Assembly: GCA_021296515.1 (NCBI GenBank)
Contig: JAGWAH010000002.1
Coordinates: 1 to 54,023, forward strand
Origin: Acidobacteriota bacterium
Lineage (GTDB): Bacteria; Acidobacteriota; Vicinamibacteria; Vicinamibacterales; UBA8438
Reading direction: 5' to 3'
DNA length: 54,023 bases
Numbering within the stretch: the stretch's first letter is position 1; every line of letters begins with the position of its first letter. A program made the position numbers and the translations under genes. Under the pieces are notes generated by a model, which was not told the origin of the DNA, made no database searches, and worked only from the letters and a program-made list of their open reading frames with translations. Shown one piece after another: positions 41,992 through 49,650 of this stretch.

Positions 41992-43239
41992 ATGAGCACG
42001 AGGTACGTTCGCTGGTGTCTGGGCGCGGCGGTAGCGCTCGTCGCGGTCGGCGGTCAGATCGAGGAGACGGAGACCCACACGCCGATCGCCTCGCGGTGGA
42101 ACTACAACGAGCACCTGTTTCCGATCTTTCGCGACAACTGCGGGTCCTGCCATCGCGACGGGGGCATCGCCCCGATGTCGCTCGTTTCCTACCGCAGCGC
42201 CTATCCGTGGGCCCAGTCCATCCGCGAGGAGGTGCTCGGGCTGCGAATGCCGCCCTGGAAAGCGGAGGACGGGTTCGGCGATTTCCGGAACGGGCACGCG
42301 CTGCCGGCGCACGAGATGGACATGATCCTCGAGTGGTCCAGCGGCGGCTACCCGCAGGGCCCGCGCTCGCAGAGTCCGGCGGCGCCGGGAGAGCCCGAAG
42401 AGTGGCCGCTGGGCCCACCCGCCCTCGAGCTGCGAATGGCGGAGCCGTTCACGCTCGACTGGAGCACGAACGAGGTTGTCCGCTACTTCGTGCTGCCGAC
42501 CGGGACGACCGAGGAACGGTTCGTGACCGGCGCCGACGTGATGCCGGGGGCCGCCGCGATCGTCCGCGACGTCGCGATCTACATCGATGCGACCGGGACC
42601 GCGCGCGCGCTGGACGCCGAGGACGACGGACCGGGATTCGGAGAGGCGGAGGGACGCGACTTCCCCGCCACCGCGCCGCTGGCGCTCTGGTCGCCGGGGA
42701 GGCCGAGCGTGCGGCAGGAAGACGCCGCGCGCACTCTGCCGGCGGGTGCCGACATCGTGGCGCGCGTGCACTACAAGAAGACCTGGATCACCGAGGGCGA
42801 GGAGTTCGCGGACCAGAGCCGCATCGGGCTCTACGCAGGTGACGAGAGCGACCGGGCGGTCGAGTCGATGCTCCTGTCGTCTCCTGAACGCACCGGCGAG
42901 CTGACGCTGACCTTCAGCCAGGAAGTGGAAACCGACGTTAGCGCGCTCGCCGTCCTGCCGGAGGTCGCCATCGAAGCCAAGGACGTGCAGGTCGTGGCGG
43001 TGACGCCCACCGGGACCCGGGTGCCGATGCTCTTTCTGCGCGAGCCGGACACGGCGTGGCCGACGCGCTACTGGTTCGACACACCGATCGACCTGCCGGC
43101 CGGGTCGACGATCGAGGTCAACGCGATTCTCCACCCGGGAGCGGATTTCACGCCGGGCCGCTCCCTGTTCGGCGCGGACCCGTCGGCTCCCATCCGACTG
43201 GTCGTCGACTACGCGGCCGCCGGCGCGCTGGCCGATTGA
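41992..43239 (+). CDS. c-type cytochrome with type II copper monooxygenase-like domain
   Basis: A 415-aa exported protein. After the signal segment (WCLGAAVALVAVGG) comes a single c-type heme site, CGSCH (C50-H54), within FPIFRDNCGSCHRDGGIAPMSL. The later Met in LGLRMPPWKAE could be the axial ligand. A C-terminal beta-sandwich region (~150-415; HYKKTWITEGEEFADQSRIGLY, ILHPGADFTPGRS) resembles copper type II, ascorbate-dependent monooxygenase-like domains found fused to such cytochromes in Acidobacteria and Planctomycetes. I prefer ATG 41992 with AGGAG 9 nt upstream; ATGs at 41983 and 41986 sit on the Shine-Dalgarno. Electron transfer linked to the metal-binding partner upstream is inference. 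Confidence 0.75.
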   Translation: MSTRYVRWCLGAAVALVAVGGQIEETETHTPIASRWNYNEHLFPIFRDNCGSCHRDGGIAPMSLVSYRSAYPWAQSIREEVLGLRMPPWKAEDGFGDFRNGHALPAHEMDMILEWSSGGYPQGPRSQSPAAPGEPEEWPLGPPALELRMAEPFTLDWSTNEVVRYFVLPTGTTEERFVTGADVMPGAAAIVRDVAIYIDATGTARALDAEDDGPGFGEAEGRDFPATAPLALWSPGRPSVRQEDAARTLPAGADIVARVHYKKTWITEGEEFADQSRIGLYAGDESDRAVESMLLSSPERTGELTLTFSQEVETDVSALAVLPEVAIEAKDVQVVAVTPTGTRVPMLFLREPDTAWPTRYWFDTPIDLPAGSTIEVNAILHPGADFTPGRSLFGADPSAPIRLVVDYAAAGALAD

Positions 43240-43354
43240 GGACGGCCGTCAACTACCTCGGCGTGGCTTCATCGCGCGTAGCAAGACGTTCCCGGGCGTC
43301 AGCAGCGCGGCCGCGCCGGCGCGTGCCGAGATGAGCCGGCAGCGGTTCGCTCGC

Positions 43355-44623
43355 TCAGCGGGTGGCTCGTTCGGCCTGCGGGGCGGTGCCCTCGGGGAAG
43401 AACTCGTCGTGCACGGCGCGCACTGCCTCATCCACGTGCGCGTCGGCGATGACGCAGGCGATCTTCATCTCCGACGAGCTGATGCAGTCGATGTTGATGC
43501 CCTCGCGGGCCAGCACCGCGAACATGCGGGCGGCCAGGCCCGGGGTCGACGCGAGGCGCGATCCGACGATGGAGATCTTGGCGACCTCGCGGTCGACGAT
43601 TCCCGCGGTCGCCAGGCCGCGCGACTTCCAGTCGTCGACGAGCCGTGTGGCGCCCTCGACGTACTCGTCGTCGAGCACGAAAGTGATGCGGCCGAGACCC
43701 GCGGCGCTCGCTCCCTGAATGACCAGCCGCACGCTGATCGCCCTGGCCGCGAGGTCGCGGAACACCTCCGCGGCCAGCCCGGGGCGATCCGGCACGTCGA
43801 TCAGGGTGACCTTGGCGATCTTCCTGTCGCTGCTGACGCCGACCACTGCCGCCTGCTCCATCACCATCTCGTCGCCTCTGCGGATCCACGTGCCCTCGCC
43901 GTCGTGGAAGCTGGACCGTACGTGGATCGGGATTCGGTACGCCATGCACACCTCGGCCGCCCGCGGGTGCAGCACCTTGGCGCCGCTCGACGCCATCTCA
44001 ATCGCTTCCTCGTAACTTATCTCCCGCCACTGCATCGCGTGCGGCACCTTGCGCGGGTCGGCCGAGAGCACGCCGTCGACATCGGTGCAGATTTCGCACA
44101 CGCTGGCGCCGAGGGCCGCGGCCACCGCCGCACCGGTGATGTCGCTCCCGCCGCGGCCGAGCGTGGTGACCTCGTGATCCCGGGTCATCCCCTGGAATCC
44201 GGTGATGATCACCACCCTCTTCCTGTCCAGCTCCGCGAGGATGCGCCGCGTGTCGATGGATTCGATGCGGGCGATGTTGAAGGCGTCGTCGGTCCGGATT
44301 CCGCACTGCGAGGCGGTCAGGGAGATCACGGGGATCCCCTTGTGCTGCAGCGCGAGACCGAGCAGCGAAACGGAGACCTGCTCGCCCGTGGCCAGCAGCA
44401 GATCCATCTCTCGGCCCCGCGGGTCGTCGGAGACCTCGTGGGCGAGCGCCACCAGTCCGTCCGTCGTCTTACCCATCGCCGACAGGACGACGACCAACCG
44501 TGGACTGTCGTCTCGAGCGCGGGCCACCCGCTCCGCGATCGCCCGGATGCGCTCCGCGGTTGCAACGGAGGTGCCGCCGTACTTCTGGACCACGATGGGC
44601 CCCGCGTCGTCCGGGACCGTCAT
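43355..44623 (-). CDS. lysC: Aspartate kinase
   Basis: First enzyme of the aspartate family pathway (Lys, Thr, Met). The 422-aa protein has the kinase N-terminus VVQKYGGTSVATAERI (Lys14 in KYGG), the TLGRGGSDITGAAVAAAL loop and the CTDVDGVLSADPR motif. Two ACT domains follow (VTLIDVPDRPGLAAEVFRDL, ISIVGSRLASTPGLAARMF), so feedback by lysine and/or threonine is expected. The start ATG 44623 overlaps the stop of the upstream gene (ATGA). It is last in the hom-thrC-TIGR00300-lysC operon. Confidence 0.96.
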   Translation of the reverse strand: MTVPDDAGPIVVQKYGGTSVATAERIRAIAERVARARDDSPRLVVVLSAMGKTTDGLVALAHEVSDDPRGREMDLLLATGEQVSVSLLGLALQHKGIPVISLTASQCGIRTDDAFNIARIESIDTRRILAELDRKRVVIITGFQGMTRDHEVTTLGRGGSDITGAAVAAALGASVCEICTDVDGVLSADPRKVPHAMQWREISYEEAIEMASSGAKVLHPRAAEVCMAYRIPIHVRSSFHDGEGTWIRRGDEMVMEQAAVVGVSSDRKIAKVTLIDVPDRPGLAAEVFRDLAARAISVRLVIQGASAAGLGRITFVLDDEYVEGATRLVDDWKSRGLATAGIVDREVAKISIVGSRLASTPGLAARMFAVLAREGINIDCISSSEMKIACVIADAHVDEAVRAVHDEFFPEGTAPQAERATR

Positions 44624-45885
44624 CGTTGCGCTTCGCCGGCGCCCGGTGCGGCGCGTGTGCCGGCCGCCGCATCGAGCTGCGCCGTCAACTGGTGCAGAAA
44701 GAGACCGACGTCGGTCACGATGCCGGCGGTCTGGGACGAGCCGCGATCCGCGAGCTTGGTCACGACGGCCGGGTTGATGTCCACGCACACGACCCGGACG
44801 TGGGACGGCAGCATGTTGCCGACGCCGATGCTGTGCAGCATGGTCGACAACATGACGACCATGCTCACGTCGCGCAGCGCCTCGGCATAGCGATCCTGCG
44901 CCTCGATCAGGTTCATGATGGTGTCCCGCAACGGACCGTCGTCGCGGATGCTCCCCGCGAGCACGTAGTCCACGCCGTGCCGAATCGCCTCGTAGAGAAT
45001 GCCCGAGCGCAGGAGTCCCCGATCGACCGCCGCCCGCAGACCGCCGGCGCGGTTGATCGCGTTGATGGCGCGCATGTGGTTGCGGTGGCCCTCCTCGACC
45101 GCCGTGCCCGCGTTCAGATCGATGCCGAGCGACGTGCCGAACAACGCATGCTCGGCGTCGTGGACCGCGAGCGCGTTCCCGGCCAGGAGCACGTCCACGA
45201 AGCCGCGGCGGATGAGGTCGCAGAAGTAGGCCACGCCGCCGCTGTGGACCACCACGGGGCCGGCCACGAAGGCGATGCGTCCGCCCTCGCGCTTGACGTC
45301 CTCCATCATCGCCAGCACGCGGGCCACGCTGACCTCGACGCGCCGCTCGGTCGACACGTCGTTCACCATGAAGGCGAACCCCAGCCGATCGCGCTCGCGG
45401 AACTCGGGAGAGACGCGGATGCCGCCGACGCCGCAGACGACCGCATCCCCCGCCGCCACGTCGCGCAGCTTGCGGCACGACGCCCGCTCGTCCTCGATCA
45501 CGACGACCGCGTCCATGCGCTGGCCCTCGACCTCCCGCCATGCCCCGCCGTGCCGTACGTACGTGCGGTGGTTGGTCGTCGAGTAGAAGTCGTCGGGCAC
45601 GCACCCGTCCTGCTCGGATCGCTTGAGAACGGCGTCCCGCTCCGGCGTCGGATGACAGCCGAGGGGCATCAGGTCCTCGAGCAGATCGGCGAGGACGGTC
45701 TCGTCCGGCGCGGTCACCCTCAGCTTTAGATGGGAGTACTCGTCGTTCGTGCGACCGATGTCGAACCGCAGCACGTCGAAACGCGCCCGCCGCTCGATCA
45801 CCTTGTCGAAGATCGCGTTCAGCAACTGCGAATCGACCAGGTGGCCTTCCGCCTCGACGATCTCGCTGCGCTCGGACCGGGACAT
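44620..45885 (-). CDS. TIGR00300/LOR-SDH-domain protein, ornithine cyclodeaminase-like
   Basis: A 421-aa protein of the TIGR00300 family. The N-terminal LOR/SDH-type region (SEIVEAEGHLVDSQLLNAIFDKVIERRA, GCHPTPERDAVLKRSEQDGCVPDDFYSTTNHRTYV) is followed by a Rossmann-like part (VAFVAGPVVVHSGG, AGNALAVHDAEHALFGTSLGIDL, RDVSMVVMLSTMLHSIGVGNMLP). Archaeal members and the C-terminal part of cyanobacterial AgrE/ArgZ have been linked to ornithine cyclodeamination (NAD-dependent, ornithine to proline). Here it lies between thrC (2 bp gap) and lysC (ATGA overlap), so a role in aspartate-family metabolism or nitrogen balance is possible. ATG 45885 was chosen from the MSRSERSEIVEAEGH start. Confidence 0.8.
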   Translation of the reverse strand: MSRSERSEIVEAEGHLVDSQLLNAIFDKVIERRARFDVLRFDIGRTNDEYSHLKLRVTAPDETVLADLLEDLMPLGCHPTPERDAVLKRSEQDGCVPDDFYSTTNHRTYVRHGGAWREVEGQRMDAVVVIEDERASCRKLRDVAAGDAVVCGVGGIRVSPEFRERDRLGFAFMVNDVSTERRVEVSVARVLAMMEDVKREGGRIAFVAGPVVVHSGGVAYFCDLIRRGFVDVLLAGNALAVHDAEHALFGTSLGIDLNAGTAVEEGHRNHMRAINAINRAGGLRAAVDRGLLRSGILYEAIRHGVDYVLAGSIRDDGPLRDTIMNLIEAQDRYAEALRDVSMVVMLSTMLHSIGVGNMLPSHVRVVCVDINPAVVTKLADRGSSQTAGIVTDVGLFLHQLTAQLDAAAGTRAAPGAGEAQR

Positions 45886-45887
45886 CG

Positions 45888-47144
45888 TCAGCCGGACACC
45901 GGTTGATGGTCCTGCTGGCGTTCCGCCATGAAGGCTTCGAACTCCGCCAGCGAGCGGCCGAGCGCAGTCGGCGCGGCCAGGGACGACGCGACGACGTCGG
46001 CCGTCTTGTAGCCGTTCCCGGTGATGCAGACCACGGTGCTTTCGTCGCGCGGAATGACCCCCTGCTCGACGAGCTTGCGCGTGACCGCCAGCGTGGTGCC
46101 GCCGGCCGGCTCCGTGAAGATGCCCTCGGTCCGCGCCAACAGGCCGATGGCGTCGACGATCTCGGCGTCGGTGGCCGCCGCCCCGCTGCCTCCCGATTCG
46201 CGCACCGTCCGCAGGACGTGGAAGCCGTCGGCGGGATTGCCGATGGCGATCGACGTGGCGATGGTGTCCGGCCGGACCGGCTCCGGATAGTCGAGGCCTT
46301 CGTCGAGGGCGTGGATGACCGGCGCGCATCCCGCCGCCTGCGCCGCGTGAATGCGCGGCGGCTCGCCGTCCATCAGACCGGCGTCGAGCAGGTCGTGGAA
46401 CCCGCGGCCTATGCGCGGGAGAAGCGTGCCGCCGGCGACGGGACAGACGACGTGGCGCGGAAACCGCCAGCCGAGCTGCTCGACGATCTCGAACCCGTAC
46501 GTCTTCGCCCCCTCGGCGTAGTACGCCCGCAGGTTGATGTTGGCGAACGCCCAGCCGTAGCGCTCGCCGACCTGCGTGCAGAGGCGGTTGACGTCGTCGT
46601 AGTTGCCGTCGATGGCGACGACGTGCGGGCCGCTGACGGCGGATCCGAGGATCTTTCCGGGCTCGAGAGTCCGCGGGATGAAGACGTAGCAGTCGAGGCC
46701 CAGCCGGGCCGCGTGGGCGGCCACGCTGTTGGCGAGGTTGCCGGTCGACGCGCATCCGAAGACGCCGAATCCGAGTTCGCAGGCGCGCGTCGCTGCGACG
46801 GGCACGACGCGATCCTTGTACGACAACGTCGGATGATTGACGGAGTCGTCCTTCACGTAGAGCTCGCGCATGCCGAGTTCTGCGGCCAGCCGGTCCGCCC
46901 GAATCAGCGGCGTGAACCCGGAGGTCAACCCGGTTCGCGGCTCGCCGTCGATCGGCAGGAACTCCCGGTAGCGCCACAGATTGGGAGGCCGCGAGGAAAT
47001 GCCTTCCCGCGAGACGGCGCGGCGAACGGCGTCGCGGTCGTACGTCACCTCGAGCGGCCCGAGGCACTGGTCGCAGACATAGAGCGCCTCGGCCGGAAAC
47101 GGAGTCTGGCACAGAGAACATCGAAGACCGGTGAGGTAGCTCAT
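45888..47144 (-). CDS. thrC: Threonine synthase
   Basis: PLP enzyme converting O-phosphohomoserine to threonine. The 418-aa protein starts with a small zinc-ribbon-like Cys pair set (C9-x2-C12, C24-x2-C27), seen in some threonine synthases. The PLP lysine is about K110 in NHPTLSYKDR. GCASTGNLANSVAAHAARLG and the glycine loop PVAGGTLLPRIGRG are present, with C-terminal TEGIFTEPAGGTTLAV. The start ATG 47144 overlaps the hom stop (ATGA), and the next start lies 2 bp beyond its stop, so the operon is tightly packed. Confidence 0.94.
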   Translation of the reverse strand: MSYLTGLRCSLCQTPFPAEALYVCDQCLGPLEVTYDRDAVRRAVSREGISSRPPNLWRYREFLPIDGEPRTGLTSGFTPLIRADRLAAELGMRELYVKDDSVNHPTLSYKDRVVPVAATRACELGFGVFGCASTGNLANSVAAHAARLGLDCYVFIPRTLEPGKILGSAVSGPHVVAIDGNYDDVNRLCTQVGERYGWAFANINLRAYYAEGAKTYGFEIVEQLGWRFPRHVVCPVAGGTLLPRIGRGFHDLLDAGLMDGEPPRIHAAQAAGCAPVIHALDEGLDYPEPVRPDTIATSIAIGNPADGFHVLRTVRESGGSGAAATDAEIVDAIGLLARTEGIFTEPAGGTTLAVTRKLVEQGVIPRDESTVVCITGNGYKTADVVASSLAAPTALGRSLAEFEAFMAERQQDHQPVSG

Positions 47145-48412
47145 GAGCTGCGTTCTCCACGTGGCAGAATCGGCATCCAGACCGGTGCCCGCGCATGGAA
47201 GTCGAGCGCCCCGATCTCCGTCAGCGCGGCCTGCACGGCTCGGGAGCTGCACGGCTCGAGGGTCACGACGAAAGGCAGTGCCGACTTCGGCCAGTCCGGC
47301 TCCTGCAGTACCGAATCGATGTTGAGTCCGTGCCGCCAGAAGACGCCGGCAAGTGACGCAATGATACCGGGTCGGTCCACGATGACGAAGCGCAGGTACT
47401 GCGGCGCCTCGAAGTCGGGCTCGACCCGCGCCGCCGCCGGTGGGCGCCAGGATCGGGGCGCGGCGACCCCCGTGCGGGCAATGGCCTCGAGATCGGAGAC
47501 AATCGCCACGGCGGTCGGATCGCCGCCGGCGCCGAACCCGCGAAACGCGGTCTCGCCGCCGTGCGACCCGTCGACGACCACCACGTTCTGGCTGCCCTCG
47601 GCGCGCGCGAGCGGCGACGTCAGCGGTACCAGCATCGGCTGCACCGAGGCGGTGACGTCTCCTCGGGCTCCCGGCGACACCTCGGCGCGCGATACCTGGC
47701 GAATGGTGCAACCGAGCCGCCGCGCGTAGTTGAAGTCCACCGGTTCGACCGGACGTATGGAGCGCAGCGGAATCGCCCCGGCCGCCACCTTCCGACCGAG
47801 GCCCACCGCGGAGAGAATCGCCAGCTTCGCCTGCGCGTCGCCGCCGTCGACGTCCGCGGTCGGATCCGCCTCGGCGTACCCCCGCTCCTGCGCCTCCCGC
47901 AGCGCATCGTCGAACGAGACCTGCCCCGCCTCCATGCGTGTCAGCATGTAGTTGCAGGTGCCGTTGAGCACGCCCAGCACCCGTCGCAGCCTGTCGCCGG
48001 CCAGGCCTTCCCGCACTGCCCGGATGATGGGAATGCCTCCCGCCACGGCCCCTTCGAACAGCAGGTGCCGCTGCCGCTCCGCCGCCATCCGCATAAGATC
48101 GGCTCCGGCATGGGCCATGACCTGCTTGTTGGCGGTGACGACCGACTTGCCGGCCTCCAGCGCCTGTCGGATCCAGTCGCCGGCCGGCTCCAGGCCGCCG
48201 ATGAGCTCGACGACAACGTCGGCGTCGGATCGCAGCACGTCGCCGAAGTCGGACGTCCAGGCCACCGCGTCCGGCGCCCAGTCGACGATCTTGCGTTCGA
48301 CGCGGCGGTTGCAGATGTGCGCCAGCGTCAGGGGGCGTTCCTCGCCCTCCCACAGAATGCGCGCCACCGCCCGCCCGACCGTCCCGAATCCGACCAGGGC
48401 GATTCTGATCAC
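47141..48412 (-). CDS. hom: Homoserine dehydrogenase
   Basis: NAD(P)H-dependent reduction of aspartate semialdehyde to homoserine, the branch to Thr and Met. The 423-aa protein has a Rossmann GFGTVG at ~8-13, VVTANKQVMAHAG, the NGTCNYMLTRM motif, EADPTADVDGGDAQAKLAIL, and a C-terminal ACT domain (LRFVIVDRPGIIASLAGVFWRHGLNI). I start at GTG 48412 (VIRIALVGFGTVG) with AGGA 5 nt ahead. An ATG at 48496 is in frame but would carry translation through the terminator hairpin and add 28 residues unlike the family. Confidence 0.95.
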   Translation of the reverse strand: MIRIALVGFGTVGRAVARILWEGEERPLTLAHICNRRVERKIVDWAPDAVAWTSDFGDVLRSDADVVVELIGGLEPAGDWIRQALEAGKSVVTANKQVMAHAGADLMRMAAERQRHLLFEGAVAGGIPIIRAVREGLAGDRLRRVLGVLNGTCNYMLTRMEAGQVSFDDALREAQERGYAEADPTADVDGGDAQAKLAILSAVGLGRKVAAGAIPLRSIRPVEPVDFNYARRLGCTIRQVSRAEVSPGARGDVTASVQPMLVPLTSPLARAEGSQNVVVVDGSHGGETAFRGFGAGGDPTAVAIVSDLEAIARTGVAAPRSWRPPAAARVEPDFEAPQYLRFVIVDRPGIIASLAGVFWRHGLNIDSVLQEPDWPKSALPFVVTLEPCSSRAVQAALTEIGALDFHARAPVWMPILPRGERSS

Positions 48413-48429
48413 GGGATCCTGCCGTTCAG

Positions 48430-48464
48430 AAAAAAGGCCATCACCCTGCTTGCGGATGATGGCC
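48430..48464 (-). terminator. Rho-independent terminator/attenuator in the hom leader
   Basis: Minus-strand stem GGCCATCA/TGATGGCC (48457-48464 with 48436-48443, 13-nt loop) is followed at once by six T (48430-48435). It lies between the hom promoter and the hom start. The segment TCATCCGC (48452-48459), part of the left arm and loop, is exactly complementary to GCGGATGA at 48493-48500, offering an antiterminator. Confidence 0.65.
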
Positions 48465-48492
48465 CCGGGATCACTACAATGTGCCGGCTGCG

Positions 48493-48582
48493 TCATCCGC
48501 TCGCGGTATCCGCCCTCATGGCCGCGGTCTGCATGGACATCGCGAATGGACGACCGGTCGACGCGGGGTTAGGTTTCCACAT
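48493..48582 (-). CDS. Candidate hom leader peptide
   Basis: A 29-codon reading frame (ATG 48582, TGA 48493-48495) begins about 24 nt after the predicted transcription start. It encodes MWKPNPASTGRPF and then AMSMQTAAMRADTASG, with three ACC threonine and four methionine codons. Its last codons and stop form the GCGGATGA strand that can pair with the terminator's left arm, so a ribosome there could control attenuation. The Shine-Dalgarno is weak and Thr enrichment modest, so this is a candidate only. Confidence 0.35.
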   Translation of the reverse strand: MWKPNPASTGRPFAMSMQTAAMRADTASG

Positions 48583-48591
48583 GACGGCCCG

Positions 48592-48620
48592 TTGGTCACG
48601 AGACGATCGATCTTTATACT
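48592..48620 (+). promoter_or_regulatory. Candidate murQ promoter
   Basis: TTGGTC (48592-48597), 17-nt spacer, TATACT (48615-48620; 5 of 6). A transcript would begin about 48627, some 70 nt ahead of murQ. Its -10 overlaps the -10 of the divergent hom promoter. Confidence 0.45.
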
Positions 48621-48642
48621 CCGTCCTTCCGGGGAGCGTCAA
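48613..48642 (-). promoter_or_regulatory. Promoter of the hom-thrC-lysC operon
   Basis: On the minus strand TTGACG (48637-48642; 5 of 6), an 18-nt spacer and TATAAA (48613-48618; 5 of 6). Transcription would start near 48606, giving a leader of about 190 nt. Confidence 0.55.
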
Positions 48643-48696
48643 CCGGCGCGGCGGCCGAGCCGGCGCTCCCGGCACGGCGGCGGATCACGACGGCAG

Positions 48697-49647
48697 ATGA
48701 GTCTCCGCATGTCCTCGAAGTGGAAGGACCTTCCGACCGAAGCCATCAACCCCGCCAGCCTGGCACTGGATCAGGCGTCCACGGAGGACATGATCGACCT
48801 GATGCTGCGCGAGGACCGCAAAATTCTCACGGCGGTGGCGCGCGAGAAGGCACGCATCGCGACGGCCTCGGACCTCATCACGGCCGCGCTCCACAAGGGA
48901 GGGCGCCTGATCTTCGTCGGAGCGGGGACGAGCGGCCGGCTCGGCGTCCTCGAGGCGGCCGAGATGGGACCGACGTTCAGCACCCCGATGCACCTCGTCC
49001 AGGCGATCATGGCCGGCGGCCGGGCCGCGTTCTTCCGGTCGCAGGCCGGGGTGGAGGACAATTTCGAGGAAGGCGCACGGGCCGTCGCCCGCCTGCACCC
49101 GACGCGCAGGGACGTGCTCGTCGGCATCTCGGCGAGCGGGATGACGCAGTTCGTCCGGGGCGCACTGACCCGCGCGCGCCGCAACGGCGTCAAGATCGTG
49201 TTTCTCACCTGCTGGCCGGGAACGGAGTTGCAGACCTTCGTCGACATCGTCATCTCCCCCGCCGTCGGACCGGAGGTCATCGCCGGCTCGACCCGGCTGA
49301 AGGCCGGCACGGCGACCAAGATGGTGCTCAACATGCTCACGACGGTGGCGATGGTGCACCTCGGCAAGACCTACGGCAACCTCATGGTGGACGTGGACGC
49401 CGGCTCCGAGAAGGCGCGCGACCGGGCGCGGCGCATCATCACGACCGTCACCGGACTCGACCACGAGGAAGCGGGAGAGCTCCTGAATCGGGCGCATTGG
49501 AACGTGAAGGCGGCCATCGTCATGGCCCACGCCCAGGTCGGCTACTCCGAGTCGCTGGCGCGCCTCAAGCAGGCGAACGACTCGGTGCGCGCCGCCATCG
49601 GCGAAGAGCGCGAGGGGCGGTTGCGCAGGACGATCGACCCACGGTAG
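48697..49647 (+). CDS. murQ: N-acetylmuramic acid 6-phosphate etherase
   Basis: Cleaves the lactyl ether of MurNAc-6-P to give GlcNAc-6-P and lactate, the committed step of MurNAc recycling. The 316-aa SIS-fold protein has RLIFVGAGTSGRLGVLEAAE, LVGISASGMTQFVRGAL, and the family signature EVIAGSTRLKAGTATKMVLNML. ATG 48697 and ATG 48709 are both possible; neither has a clear Shine-Dalgarno, and I took the first. The second gives MSSKWKDLPTEAINP. A symporter gene follows after 3 bp. No MurNAc kinase or anhydro-MurNAc kinase is visible in the window. Confidence 0.94.
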   Translation: MSLRMSSKWKDLPTEAINPASLALDQASTEDMIDLMLREDRKILTAVAREKARIATASDLITAALHKGGRLIFVGAGTSGRLGVLEAAEMGPTFSTPMHLVQAIMAGGRAAFFRSQAGVEDNFEEGARAVARLHPTRRDVLVGISASGMTQFVRGALTRARRNGVKIVFLTCWPGTELQTFVDIVISPAVGPEVIAGSTRLKAGTATKMVLNMLTTVAMVHLGKTYGNLMVDVDAGSEKARDRARRIITTVTGLDHEEAGELLNRAHWNVKAAIVMAHAQVGYSESLARLKQANDSVRAAIGEEREGRLRRTIDPR

Positions 49648-49650
49648 GAG

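Noticed and set aside
48413-48496. hom start at ATG 48496
   Set aside because: It would add 28 residues unlike homoserine dehydrogenases and put the terminator hairpin with six T inside the coding sequence; GTG 48412 has a Shine-Dalgarno and gives the standard N-terminus.
48481-48696. 72-codon upstream extension of murQ
   Set aside because: This open frame covers both divergent promoters and part of the hom leader and encodes nothing resembling MurQ.
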